Of a DNA stretch of 64,000 nucleotides, positions 33,301 to 45,010 are shown piece by piece. The DNA is from Larix kaempferi (Eukaryota; Streptophyta; Pinopsida; Pinales; Pinaceae). Position 1 is the first letter of the stretch; every line of letters begins with the position of its first letter. The DNA lies in the NCBI GenBank assembly GCA_027924585.1, contig BSBM01000252.1, positions 2,046,001 through 2,110,000 of the forward strand. Direction: 5' to 3'. The position numbers and the translations under genes were made by a program. The notes beneath the pieces are model-generated. The model was not told the origin of the DNA. It ran no database searches and saw nothing but the letters and a program-made list of their open reading frames with translations.

Positions 33301-35386
33301 ACGTGGTTCACTCCCCCAGGTGGGAAGCTACATCCACAAGAATGGTTGGTAATATATTTCTTTAAAAAGGGACGGGGACAACCATTCTTAGTTTGCGCAC
33401 TCAGCTGTAGATTCTCCTTCCTATCAGATAGGTCTCTGCGCACATAACCGCAGAGCCTTTACAATCTTCTAACTCAAAGGAATTTTACAATGTAGCAACC
33501 CAGAATGTAATCCACACTCAAAATAACGAGCAACCCCATCCCATACAAAATAGTCTTCTTTTATAGATCATGTCCGAAGGTCATGTCTTTACAATGACGA
33601 AAACCTAACCCAAAAACCCTTACGGTTTACAAAACTGTGTTGGTTTCTCTAAACCGGCTTGCTGGTGTCTGGTAGTGTCTGCATCATCATGGAGGTTATC
33701 CACATCCACCTTCTGTTGCTAGCAGCCTATCTGTCGTACGCGTGCCAACAGATTTGTTTCACCGAACCGTTCACCTCTAACGATTTCTCCCACCAAGCGT
33801 GCCAAGACGTCACTTTCCTCAACAAACTCGTGCATTGGCCGCCTGCCTGATTTGCTCGTGCCCACCGCTTGACACTCCCAGATCATCTTTCCAAAATTAG
33901 ACCATTACTGGTCCACCCAATATCTGCATCTGATCCATGTCCAGCACTCCGCTTTGCTGGCTCCACGTGTCCTGACTACTTGGCAGCACTGCTTCCTCGC
34001 AGCACTGGTCTTCACAATGCTTTCAAAATTAGGATGTTGCGCACAACTTCGCAGCATGATCAAAACTTGGATGCTGCACATAACTCCACAGCACCCTCAA
34101 CACTTAGACAACATTATATTTCTGAGCTTCACTCAGCTCAACTTTCTCTGCTTATCAAAAAGGTGTCTCCAAAACTTTGTCCCGACCTGGGCCCAACAAA
34201 GGTCTTTACTACTGAAAACTGACTCCATTAAGGCATAGGAACAATTCAGAAAAACGGCCAACCCATAAAATGCACATTTGGAAAAAGTTGGAAAAATGCG
34301 CCTTCGTTAACTCTCTGGTGGTTGCGATTCTGGTGAAACGATTTTTGGGTTTTGTAGTTGGATCGATTTTCTTCAAATCCAATAGCCCGTTTGGCAAGAT
34401 ATTCTTCCACGTGCATGCAAACCAAGGCACAATATGGCCGTCAAGAAATATTTGTTGCTAAAAATCTGGGTTTTACATTATTGAAATCAGTTCATAAATC
34501 CGATTTCTGGACTGAACTGGTGCATGGTTGTTTTCGAAATTGATGACTGGGTGTTGTGTTGTTGATTGTGGCTGAGTCATATTGGTTGCATCATGTCATC
34601 CTCATCCTTTTCATCCTCACGCTGTGTGCATTGGTTCTTACGACCTGCACATAATACAAATCTGTTTCATTATTATTAAAGCCAATTGCATGGCTAAATG
34701 TTTTGAACAAACTAATAAGCCAACCATTCCATCTAAGAGAGTTTCAATATTATATTAATAACCGTAAAGGAGTGAGTGGCATATAAAATAGTTTTCATCT
34801 CAACATAATATTTTTCATAGAAAAAGCCATGTAATATTTGATTTGGTTAATGGGTGTCTTTTATGCTTATATGAGTGTGTGTTTTATTTTTAATTTAAAA
34901 CATATGTTAATGTTAAAAATAATTTTATTTATGAGTGATTTAAAGTTCAAAGAATTTTAATATTTAATTCTTTTTTAATATTTCTATTTTCTTCTTTGTT
35001 TAAATTTAAACAAAAACTCACCATCACTTTATGGTTTCAATTTGTACATGCAGGATCATCAGGAACTGGAAGGCAAAGGTACATGAGTTTGTCGAAAGAG
35101 TAATCCAAACTAGTAAATCAGTGCAATCAAAACCGGTGCGGAACTTGGGACCGGAAGGAGGGCTGAATGAAAGGTCAAATGAAGCACCGAAAGTTTATCA
35201 TTTGCACAATATTGCATTTAATACATTTAAAAATAACATATTAGGGTAACTTTACATTTACAAGATTTAATTAATAAAACAAAGTAAAAGATAGACTTAT
35301 TGAACATAGATGTATTAAATCATGGTACATAAATGAGAAATTAATGTAAATAACATCATTATAAAAGACAATTTCGGAGCCCAACA

Positions 35387-35403
35387 CTCCCCCAGACCAA
35401 AGG
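35387..35403 (-). other. E polypurine tract
   Basis: On the minus strand CCTTTGGTCTGGGGGAG abuts the 3' LTR. A near copy at 35651-35670 is followed by the same GCCATGAATGAATT. A GGCACG-TCCT-CGTGCC stem is at 35670-35685. Confidence 0.75.
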
Positions 35404-36204
35404 TATGCACGCAAACGTGCCATGAATGAATTGGAAAAACCTTGTTTGATCATCCATAGTTCATAGGTAATCTTTCAACAAAATTAAACCAACTTTATTA
35501 CTACATGAAAAACTAGAACTTAGAAAAAAAAATGTTAGGTTATGAGATGACCAAAACAACTTCATTTTTTTAAAGATTTCTGAATACGTACAATTCCGCC
35601 AACTAGTAATAATTCATCCTTATGGATACCATATAAACTGAGACTCTCTCCCCTAGACCGAAGGTATGGCACGTCCTCGTGCCATGAATGAATTAAGACT
35701 GGGTTGCGTTATCTTATGTTAACACTCTGGATCAACAACACTCGGCAGGTAATATCATACTAAGGCAGACTCTTTAGTACATGCAAATTCATTATTTTAT
35801 GCTCACGAAGAGCACATATAAGCTATGATAGGGATTTTCCTCATATCTCCCAAAATAGAAAAAACATGAGGGTATAGATAGTATGTAAAGCTTATAGGAA
35901 ACCAGTCATCCCTGCTACTTCTCAAAGGTTTATCGTTATTCAAGTAATTATGGACAAAGTTTGCATTTGAGTTCATTAGGCTCCTAAGGTTATGGGTCCC
36001 ACTTCTAGGATAGTGACATCCTAGGTATAGTATGAATTAGACGACAGGGTCTTAAGTGCAACTTACAAAAATTCTCAAATGGCAGACATATGAGGTTCAT
36101 TTAACCGGTTTTTCAACCATGCATGCTTCTTCTTAAGAGTTTACACAAGTATATCGTTCATACACACAAATATAGATTAGGAATAACAAAAGACATCAAA
36201 GTTA

Positions 36205-36395
36205 GAACCCATTGCCAGCAAGCCTGTTCAGTACCCCGATGGGGTAACTTTGATATCTAAGAAATATCCTCTCTAGACAGAATGCCCCATTGTTAGCCGG
36301 CCTATTCAGTACCCCGATGGGTTTGCCTAGTCATACCATAGGCCGATACCCACTGACAACAGACCTATTCAATATCCCAATGGGTTAGCCTCTTA
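36205..36395. repeat. E ~80-bp degenerate repeat, three copies
   Basis: CCTGTTCAGTACCCCGATGG, CCTATTCAGTACCCCGATGG and CCTATTCAATATCCCAATGG occur near 36222, 36300 and 36363, each preceded by a CCATTG(C/T)..CA or CCACTGACAACA word. Confidence 0.75.
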
Positions 36396-37094
36396 AACCC
36401 TTTTTACATGAGAGGCTCATGTCCCAATGTTTCCACCCTCTATAGATATTCATCCATAAACTGCCTATGAGTGAATGGACAGGGGAGCATCTCTGAAAAC
36501 CATTTATGGATTGGGATGGTATATGGGTTGGAGGACTTTTTATAAATTTCCCTTTAAAGGTTGTGTGCATGAAAAATAGACTACGCATTTAGTTTAGTCC
36601 AAATACATGACATGGCCAAACTTAATTAATGTATAGTGGATGAGGTCATAAGAGAATGATTGAAAGTTGTCTTTTAGTCCCAAAACTCGCCTTTTTCGAA
36701 TAGAGTTATAATAGTGTTCCCCACAACTAGGAATTTTGATCACACTTATGCTATTGTGTGATAAAGATCCTTAAATAACAAACTCTGATAATGAAGCTAG
36801 GATGTACGAGTGACCTCTAGGCTTTAGATAGACTTCTAACTTATGGTAAATCCCCGTGGTATTTAAAATTGGTCTTGAGTGATTATTATAGTTAGAAATA
36901 TGCATGTATGAAAATAAATAATGATAGAAAATTGTTTCAGTTTAGTCATTGACATTATCTTCTTCTTAGTTCTTTTATTTGAAAAAAAAACAAAACAAGA
37001 AAAACAAAGTTGCATTATTCCCTAAACTAAGAATGCAAAATTTTATTTATATATATATATTTCCCTACCCTAAGAAGAAGGAAAACGTTTTTAT

Positions 37095-37620
37095 TTAAGT
37101 ATAGGAGCTCTTGCAATGAAACCAAGTCCAAAGCAGGATGAAAATTATACCTTTATCCACATATGAATATGTTGTTGCAGTGATTACCTGAATGTGGAAG
37201 TTCAACCAACTTACTTGTCTTTGCATCAGAAGGTGTCGAATGAAGGAATGGCATTGTAGTTGGGTTACCTCTTTGAACCAACTTTTGATGTAGTCCTCAT
37301 ATTCACCTTCCTTCATTATGTCATGTAGATCCCCTTCTCTTAGATGATCAATTTTTTTAGCACAAGATGGATCTATCAGCTTGCATGTAGAGAAATATGT
37401 CATTTTCGGTTGCTCTCCTTCAGATGTAATCCCCAATACGTTAAATTCTTCTGAATTCTCGCGAGGAAAATATTTTTGTAGTTTTTGGGATTGTGTTTCA
37501 TCTTCTATTTCAGGAGAGGTTTATAAGATCTCAACTGCTATCAAGATATTCTCTTCTTGAGAGATTGAGATCCCAACTATTGCTAGGATTTGAGGGAGTT
37601 CTCTCATACTAATGAGCATC
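37095..37620 (-). pseudogene. E degenerate ORF of unknown function
   Basis: One frame reads LISMRELPQILAIVGISISQ, a TAA near 37530, then QSQKLQKYFPRENSEEFN, then EGEQPKMTYFSTCKLIDPSC and KEGEYEDYIKSWFKEVTQ, ending at 37095. It is acidic and lysine-rich with no domain I recognise. Its position in the 5' part of E, upstream of G in E's direction, would fit a gag remnant or an extra ORF. Not expressed as one protein because of the stop. Confidence 0.35.
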
Positions 37621-37711
37621 TTTGAATCCATTTGGTTGGTTAATAGGTCCTTCCTTACACAAGGATTAGTCCCTGAGGTTATTACAGTACCCAATTTTTT
37701 TTATGTGTTTT

Positions 37712-38468
37712 TTTTAACACCTAAAAAGTGCTCATTACCTCATCTCCCTCACCACATGACTCATTTGCCTATTTTTCCCACCATATTTGCCTCCAAAACC
37801 TCAAAAAACCATTAAAAAGGCACCAAAAGGCCAAAAAGCCCCTTTTCCCCCCAAAAAATAATTTAAATTTCCTCAAAAGATAGCAAAAACCCTCTAAAAA
37901 GGCTCTAAATTCCCAAAAATCAAATAAAAGGGAATAAAAAATATAAAAAAGAGGAAAAAGAGGGAAAAAGGAAGCAAAAACCCTAAACCATATGGTGCCA
38001 AAAACCATAGGTTAATACTCCACCACTAAAAACCTATAAATAGGTGATGGAGGCTCCCCATTTCATATCCACAATCTATCCTATCCTCACTCTGCCAAAA
38101 TCACTCTTGAAACCCTAGCTTACCATTTGAGCTAGCTTCTCATTTGAGTGCCCCTTTTGGCCCATTATCCAAACACCTTGGAGAAGGAGAGGGAACCCAT
38201 TGGAGCATGGAAGCAGCCCTCCTAGACTACTGCAAGAGATCCACCAACCTCAACATTTGAGGTAAATGTAACTTTGTTCTCATTTTTAATATAAAAGAAA
38301 ATTTTCCATTATATTATTGTCTTTTTACTTTCTGTTGATGCACATGCTAGCTAAGATTTTACTTTGTTTTACTGTCAAGTTTTACTATTTTACTGAACTG
38401 CTACTAAGGAGGCCCTTCTCCTTAGTATGTTCTCATTCGCACAAGCTAGGGTGAAAACCCTAGCTATA
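37712..38468 (+). repeat. G 5' LTR
   Basis: The first bases are TTTTAACACC (TGTT decayed to TTTT) and the end is CTAGCTATA. TATAAATA is at 38035-38042. A CTAAGGAG-GCCCTT-CTCCTTAG palindrome lies near 38404-38426, also present in B's LTRs. Confidence 0.85.
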
Positions 38469-40120
38469 GTTTTGGAGATGACCTATGTGGTATAAGTTTA
38501 GCCCTTTTCCAGACCTGGTAGAGTAATTACGAAAAAGGAATACTCTAGTCACATCGGCTAGAAGAGTTCTTCATTGCATCCTTTTATGATTTTTTTGGCC
38601 TTGGAGACTAACACACGAAAAAATAACCCCCCCTTGAGTCTTCTTATTGCTTTCAGACTCTCTAAAATTGAAACCAACCACGGGCATGCACTGTCCTGGG
38701 CTCGTACAAATCTACACGATGGTACAATTCCATTATTTCAAAGTCTTCTTATCGCTTTCAGAATCCTTAAAATTGAAATAAATCATGAGCATGAACTGTC
38801 CTGGGCTCGTATAAATCTACATGAAAGTACCATTTTGAGCACACTTCTTCCAGCTCCTTAAACCATGAAGAATTCCCCCCCGGTGCCTCTCAGCACTATG
38901 ATCAATCATCTCGGCAGAACCCCCAATAAGGTCGCCTTTGTTCAGAGTATTCTGCGATATACCACCCTTAGAGTCTCCTGCCATCCTACACCAACTTGAG
39001 TATCCCTCATTCCAGTCACCATCCTTGGTCCCTTAAAGATATGGTCCCCTTCCCACCAGTCAGTTTCATATGTTGCCCGATCATCCCCGCCATCATACTC
39101 TAAACAAAGGAAGTTTGAGTCCACCCACTATATTTGCCCAGTTATTTCCCACCTCCACAGTATGTCAGTCCTACCATCAATACTCTCACACTTTGGTTAT
39201 CCACCTCATGCTCCTATCAAGGAAACATCATTGTCTTCCTAGTTGTAGGTCTCCCTCTGTCAACGACAGCCCATCTATTCCAGAGGATAGGCCGAGATTT
39301 CCCTACGCCTTGGACTCATCACCATTTGTGGTGAGTGCCTACGGACCATTTTGAGCGGAGTCATCAGTGTATCTCCGAATGGTTGTTTCTCACATGCTCG
39401 ACTTCAACACCTTGATCGCATCGTTGAGATTCGTGCAGGGTATATATCGCTTCAGTTATTGGTCAAAGACCGCGGATTTCCCCCGACTCTAGCACATTGG
39501 TGAGTCACTTTGGATCACCCAGTTATATGTTCTCGTGGATATCCAGGTTGCATTGGCGACAGTATTCGAAAGCCATCCACTTTCCTGCTTCCTTGAAGCA
39601 CCTAGTTTAGCTATAGTCCAGTTTACCATTGAGGGTATGACTCCCTGTCATTATGATCCAACAATTCATCAGTTCCTCTGGTACCACACTCAGCAACACT
39701 ATTATTATTCCAGCGCATCAATTCCTCTGGTACCACACTCAGCAACACTATTATTATTCCAGTGTATCAGTTCTTCATCTCAGACATGGTCAGACCAGCA
39801 GTATGTCCCAAATTTGCGTCCCCTCTGGACCCTTACGATGCACACAATAGTTCTCCATGTATCTTTCAGGTCTCCTCTTTGGGCCTCATTGTTATATATC
39901 TTGATACGAGCATGGGTATGCCCGCCTCATCCATATATCGAGATTATGCCTCATTCATTGTTGAGGTCATGTATTTTCAGTTTTTGCAGTTGCTTCAGGA
40001 CCACTGTTCCGATATCCAGTCCATTTCTTCTCTTCTCCACACCCCAGAAAAACCATAAAAAACCTATGATGTCTTTCGGCCATACAATGAGCTCCTGCCC
40101 TCACACATCAAGGGGCAATA
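38469..40120 (+). repeat. G internal region: conserved 3' module of the B family
   Basis: It starts with a decayed PBS (GTTTTGGAGATGACC against GTTTTGGCGACTCCC in B). It then carries the CCTTTTCC...GAAAAAGG hairpin region (38500-38540), two ~120-bp direct repeats with CTGGGCTCGTA and AAAATTGAAA (38630-38850), and long matches to B 11040-12300 in reverse. It ends with the PPT ACACATCAAGGGGCAATA. Confidence 0.8.
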
Positions 40121-40888
40121 TGTTAACACCTAAAAAGTGCTCATTACCTCATCTCCCTCACCACATGACTCCTTTTCCTATTTTTCCTACCATCTTTGCC
40201 TCCAAAACCTCAAAAAACCATTAAAAAGATACAAAAAGGCCACAAAACCCCTTTTCCCCCCAAAAATAATTTAAATTTCCTCAAAAGATAGCAAAAACCC
40301 TCTAAAAGGGCTCTAAATTCCCAAAAATCAAATAAAAGGGAATAAAAAATATAAAAAGATGAAAAAGAGGGAAAAAGGAAGCAAAAACCCTAAACCATTG
40401 ACCTAAACCATATGGTGCCAAAAACCATAGGTTAATACTCTACCACTAAAAACCTATAAATAGGTGATGGAGGCTCCCCATTTCATATCCACAATATATC
40501 CTATTCTCACTCTGTCAAAATCACTCTTGAAACCCTAGCTTTCCATTTGAGCTAGCTTCCCATTTGAGTGCCCCTTTTGGCCCATTATCCAAACACCTTG
40601 GAGAAGGAAAAGAAACCCGTTGGAGCAAGGAAGTAGCCCTCCTGGACTACTGTAAGAGCTCCACCAACCTCAACATTTGAGGTAAATGTAACTTTGTTCT
40701 CATTTTTAATGCAAAAGAAAAAATCTCATTATATTATTGTCTTTTTACTTTCTGTTGATGCACATCTTAGCTTAGATTTTACCTTGTTTTACTATCAAGT
40801 TTTACTGTTTTACTGAATTGCTACTAAGGAGGCCCTTCTCCTTAGTAGGTTCTCATTCGCACAAGCTAGGGTGAAAACCCTAGCTACA
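40121..40888 (+). repeat. G 3' LTR
   Basis: Runs from TGTTAACACCTAAAAAG to CCCTAGCTACA, 768 bp, with TATAAATA at 40455-40462. It includes a 12-base insertion relative to the 5' LTR near 40397. Confidence 0.88.
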
Positions 40889-40899
40889 GTTTTTAAAAG

Positions 40900-41340
40900 A
40901 CGAACTACTACTCAAACAAATTTGCAAATTAAACACACCACACTTTTATGAAATTAAACACCTACATGAAATTAAATTGCGAAAAGTAAACACACCCCAC
41001 ACTTGCTGAAAGAATAACACACTTGCATAAGATTAAATTGCAGGAAAGTAAACTACCTAGAGTTGTAAGGCACACATAGATGAAATTAAACTATAGAAAA
41101 TTAAACAATCTACGTTTGCGGAAAGAAAAGTACACATAACTATGCGAAAGTAAACTACCTATGTTTGCGGATAGAAAAGTACACCTAAGGGAAATAAATC
41201 AAAAGGTAAACACTCTTTTGCGAAAAGTAAAGCTTGCAAAAAGTAAGGACACCTATGAGAAAATAAGCACACTTTGCGAAATAGACCTGCGAAAATAAGC
41301 TTGAAGAAAGTAAAACACACTTGCAAAAATGAAAAATAAG
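40900..41340. repeat. E A-rich degenerate short repeats
   Basis: Words such as GCGAAAAGTAAACACAC, ATGAAATTAAAC and GCGGA(A/T)AGAAAAGTACAC recur irregularly. No gene. This is E's leader just downstream of the PBS. Confidence 0.65.
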
Positions 41341-41475
41341 GCTTTAGGGCACCCCACTATAGTGGATGCACAGGTTCTTACCTCTCGTCTTACTATTCTC
41401 CCCCCCCCCCTTGTTGTGTAATGTAAAAACAACTTATCTGCCCCTATCTATCTAGACTCCAATTCCTTTAGCACC

Positions 41476-41492
41476 TCCCCGGCAACGACGCG
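41476..41492 (-). other. E primer-binding site
   Basis: On the minus strand CGCGTCGTTGCCGGGGA lies four bases after the 5' LTR. Apart from its first base it resembles the TGGCGTCGTTGCCGGGGA-type site (Asp-tRNA type) of Athila/Tat elements. Confidence 0.78.
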
Positions 41493-41496
41493 AAAA

Positions 41497-44389
41497 TGTT
41501 GGGTAAAATATGCACTCTAATTCAACACTTAAATTGTCAAGCCAGCAAGGTAGCTTATGAGATGCAAATACTATATGTGCAGAACTAAAGTCTAGATTAT
41601 TCCAGAATATCCTAACCTATCTGATATCAAACGACACTTCATTCAGACTCTACCTAATCATTATTCTGAGTGAATCTAAAGACTTATATCTAAAGAAAAG
41701 TAAATCTTATTTACATTCTATTTGTTCTAAGAAAACTTTCTATCTAATCAAAGACTTCAAGCTAGTTTATCGAATGCAAAAAGCAACCTAAAATCAGAGT
41801 TCGTAAGCAAACCTAAGCATAAAGCAATAACTCAAATAGCCGAAAACAAATTAAACTTGTAATAAAATCTATAATGGAAAAAAAGAGTATTTCTATCCTA
41901 AGCCATAAACTAAAGCATTTTAATCAACTATATAAAAGATAATGCAACTAATCTACAATTTTGAAAATCAAGTTTATGCCAAGCTAGTTAAACTAATATT
42001 CAATTAAAAATGCATAACAATTAACTTGAGATTATGATTTTTGAAATCCAAATGAGATTACTAAGCTTGAAGTAAAAATCAACTTCTATCTGCAGAAATG
42101 AACTCAGCTAAGTTAAAACTGGAATTAACAATAACATGCTATAAAACATAGAAGAAGTATTGGTTGTAAATTCAAATGCAAATTGGAAATGAGTGTTGAT
42201 GGTTCTTGTAGCTAAAAAAGAAAAAGACTAAAATGGAAATGGAGTTTAAATCAATTCTATGATAACATTATGCTATTCAAAATAAGCCTATGACTGTAAA
42301 TATAAGTGTTGGCCAGCTACAGGAAGTAATGCAATTCAAAAACCTGAGAAATTAAACTCTAATTAAGCATAAAAACAAGACAAAAAATATTAAAGTCTGG
42401 ATGACAGTCCGGATGGCAGTCTAAAAGACAATCCGAATGACAGTCCGGATGACATAAAATGGATATAAACTGTGAAAATGAGCAGACGAAAAGATTCTAA
42501 CACCAGTTGGTTTATGCATATCAATCTATGGTGCAAGCAGAACAGTAAATGAGTTGTTTTAAATTGAAAAATCAAGAATCAACTACACTCGCTTGTATCT
42601 AAGGAAATAAACAAATTTATATTGCATAATAAAACAGAGTTAAAAGGTAAACAAATTAATCTACAGCTACAGTAAAATTAACAAGGTTAAATCCGATTAC
42701 AAACTGAACTTAAAATACTGAACTAATCAAATTCTATCAAATTGCAATGAAAAACTAGAAGGCAAGTTGAAAGAAACTACGCATGATCGGTCATTCTAAA
42801 TTTTGGAAATGTAAATTATGTTAACAACAGAAAATATATATTGCAGAACAAAAAAAACAAAAAAAACAAAAAAAACCATCTACAGGAAAACTAAGTTAAA
42901 TTCATACACTGAAAATCAAAGCTACTTATATATAGAAAAGAAATAATGAAATATACACAATGAAAAACATCTGGTTGTTGAGGGGCCCTTCTCAACAATC
43001 AGGGGTTGTTCCTACATCGATTAGTCACCAATCATGAAGCAAAAACGAAATAGCACCAACAATGTTTTACAAATCAAATCAAATCAAAGTTTTACAAAGC
43101 GTTTTTCTTCTCCCCTCTTCAGGACCCTGGGCATGTTTATATAGTTTTTTACAAAGGAGAGCAGGTCGACCCTTTTAGTGGTCGACCTCTCTAAAAATAA
43201 AAGGTATTTACTACTAAAAACCGACTCCATTAAAGGACAGGAACAACTCCGAAAAACAACCAACCCAGAAAACACACATTTGACAAAAGTTGGCAAAATG
43301 CCCTTTCGATAACTCTCTGGTGTTTGCGATTCTGGAAAAATGATTTATGGGTTTTATAGCTGGATTGATTTTTTTCAAACCCATTTGCTTGTTTTGCGAG
43401 ATCGTCTTCCATGTTCACGCAAACCTAGGAGCAATATCGCTGTCCAAAAATATTTGCTGCTAAAAATCTGGGTTTTACATTATTGAAATCAGTTTATAAA
43501 TTTGATTTCTGGGCTAAACTGATGCAGCGTTGTTTTCCAAATTGACGGTTGGGTGCTGAGTTGTTGATTGTGGCTGAGTTCTATTGGCTGCATCATGTGA
43601 TCCTCATCCTTTTCATCCTTACACTGCATGCGTTGGTTCTTACGGATTGCACATAACACAAAACCATTTCATTATTATTAAAGCCAACGGCATGGCTAAA
43701 TGTTTTGAACAAACTATTAAGCCAGCCATTCCATCTAAAAGAGTTTCATTATTATATTAATAACCGTAGATGAGTGAGTGGCATATAAAATAGTTTTCAT
43801 CTCAACGTAATATTTTTCATAGAAAAAAACACATAATATTTGATTTGGTTAATGGGTGTCTTTTATGTTTATATGAGTGTGTGTTTTATTTTTAATTTGA
43901 AACATATGAGTGTGTTAAAAATAATTTTATTTATGACTGATTTAAAGTTCAAAGAATTTTAATTTTTAATTCTTTTTTAATATTTCTATTTTCTTCTTTG
44001 TTTAAATTTAAACAAAAACTCATCATGACTTTATGGTTCCAATTTGTACATGCAGAATCATCAGGTATTGGAAGGCAAAGGTAGATGAGTTTGTCGAAAG
44101 AGTAATCCAAACCAGTAAATTAGTGCAATCAAACCCAATGTGGAACTTGGGACTAAAAGGAGGGCTGAATGAAAGGTCAAATGAAGCACTGACAGTTTAT
44201 CATTTGCACAATATTGCATTTAATACATTTAAAAATAACATATTAGGATCACTTTACATTTGCGAGATTTAATTAATAAAACAAAGTAAAAGATAGCCTT
44301 ATTGAGCATAGATGTATTAAATCATGGTAGATAAGATGGGAAATTAATGTAAATAACATCATTGTAAAAGACAACTCTAGAGCCCAACA
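41497..44389 (-). repeat. E 5' LTR, single-copy form
   Basis: 2,893 bp with TGTTGGG...CCCAACA ends, and the reference for the triplicated 3' LTR. It contains the short GTCCGGATGACAGTCT repeats at 42389-42453 (also 685-720) and a TTGTTGAG...CTCAACAA stem near 42975. Confidence 0.88.
43163..43188. other. E LTR hairpin AGGTCGAC...GTCGACCT
   Basis: An 8-bp perfect stem around a 10-base loop. It is present in all LTR copies (near 1427, 3251, 9479), with G-T-type changes in the older ones. Confidence 0.6.
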
Positions 44390-45010
44390 ATGTAGCACTA
44401 GCATTTTTAATACCCAAGGGGATATTATGATAAGCAAACGTACCCCAGCGGCAGATGAAAGTGGTCTTGTGTTGGTCAGTCAGGTGGATCTCTATTTGAT
44501 TATAACTGGAAAAGCCATCCATAAATGAGAAGATGACGCTCCTGGTGCAATTGACAATGATCTAATCGATGAAGGGAGTAGGATAATTGTCCTTAGGAAA
44601 AGCCTTGTTCAGGTCCCTATAATCAACACAGACTCTAATAGTACCTTGCTTCTTGGCCACAGGGACAACATTGGAGACCCATTCTATCAAAGGAACAAGA
44701 TAGATGAAGCTGGCATTCAAGAGATATTCAATCTCAGCTTTAATTGCCGCAGTTTTTTGAGGGTGTACTGGTTGTAATTTTTGGCGGACAGGTTTAGCAT
44801 CGGGATAAGTTTTGATCTCATGTGAAACAATCGCAGGATCGATCCCAGGAATTTCCTCATAGTTCCATGCGAAGACATCGCAAAATTGTTTAAATAAAGT
44901 CGTGAATGTGGTGAGCTCTTCAAGAGAGAAATTTTGGCCAATGCGGATATGTTCCATGATGCCAGGTGTAATCGAGATGTCAACTGGGATGGTGGGCGTG
45001 ATGTTTTCCA
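44390..45010 (-). pseudogene. F reverse transcriptase, N-terminal half
   Basis: DVFAWNYEEIPGIDPAIVSH, then KPVRQKLQPVHPQKTAAIK, VPVAKKQGTIRVCVDYRDLN and PKDNYPTPFID, a TAG at 44562 (Gln codon changed), then FSFMDGFSSYNQIEI, CRWGTFAY and LGIKNASAT. The frame stops at the E insertion, before the catalytic box. Confidence 0.88.

Larger units (their letters stand above)
9521..34198. mobile_element. Element X: probable solo LTR of ~1.6 kb, split by element B
   Basis: X interrupts copy 3 of the E LTR. Its own sequence is 9521-10248 and 33306-34198, about 1,621 bases. The left end is TCTTGGC (one change from TGTTGGC) and the right end GCCCAACA, giving LTR-like inverted termini. The flanks AAAGT (9516-9520) and AAGGT (34199-34203) look like a 5-bp TSD with one substitution. 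No PBS, PPT or coding domain was seen inside. Orientation and family are unknown. An unclassified DNA element remains possible. Confidence 0.5.
1..35386 (-). repeat. 3' LTR of element E, expanded and interrupted
   Basis: This stretch aligns with the 5' LTR at 41715-44389, with three differences. A ~1.83-kb segment is present three times in tandem. A1 interrupts it at 4624-9020 with TSD AAACT. X, carrying B and C, interrupts it at 9521-34198. Subtracting insertions and the two extra copies leaves about 2.9 kb, matching the 2,893-bp 5' LTR. The right end reads GAGCCCAACA and is followed by a purine tract on the minus strand. There are no genes here; the short ORFs are not conserved between copies. 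Confidence 0.85.
4390..35386. repeat. Tandem copy 3 of the 1.83-kb LTR segment, split by insertions
   Basis: The pieces are 4390-4623, 9021-9520 and 34199-35386. Together they give about the same length as copies 1 and 2 and then continue into the true LTR end. This copy received A1 and X, and through X also B and C. Copies 2 and 3 share small variants that are absent from copy 1, for example AATAGCCCGTTTGGC near 3469 and 34380, so they may be the most recent duplicates. Confidence 0.8.
35404..37706 (-). other. E internal region, right-hand (3') half
   Basis: About 2.3 kb with no recognised retroviral domain. It holds the PPT duplication, the repeats at 36205-36395 and a degenerate ORF near 37095-37620. 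The remaining sequence is AT-rich and shows nothing I can name. Confidence 0.7.
37712..40888 (+). mobile_element. Element G: gag-pol-less derivative of the B family
   Basis: G is flanked by TSD GTTTT at 37707-37711 and 40889-40893. LTRs are 757 and 768 bp and clearly of the B family (TGTTAACACC...CCCTAGCTACA). The internal 1,652 bp has no coding domain. It corresponds to B's 3' noncoding region and joins almost directly to the decayed PBS. G is thus a deletion derivative keeping only LTRs, the 3' module and the PPT, and could move only with proteins from a relative. Confidence 0.88.
1..44389 (-). mobile_element. Element E: LTR retrotransposon with very long LTRs and little coding capacity (LARD-like), 3' end off the left edge
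   Basis: E lies on the minus strand. Its 5' LTR is 41497-44389, its internal region 35387-41496, and its 3' LTR runs from 35386 leftward past base 1. Base 1 aligns with 41715 of the 5' LTR, so about 218 bases of the 3' LTR are outside the window. The LTR ends are TGTTGGG...CCCAACA. A PBS-like site abuts the 5' LTR and a purine tract abuts the 3' LTR. No gag-pol was recognised; only one short degenerate ORF remains. E landed inside the RT domain of element F: RT codons stop at 44390, where the 5-bp flank is ATGTA. Without insertions A1, X/B/C and G it is large but coding-poor, as expected for a LARD-type derivative. The lineage is uncertain; the PBS resembles that of Athila/Tat elements. Confidence 0.85.

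Noticed and set aside
33659-34222. Two plus-strand frames of 63 and 117 codons in X
   Set aside because: No recognisable motif and no support from another copy.
39535-40224. 229-codon frame inside G
   Set aside because: It lies in a noncoding module that is full of stops in B and spans the LTR start; not a conserved protein.
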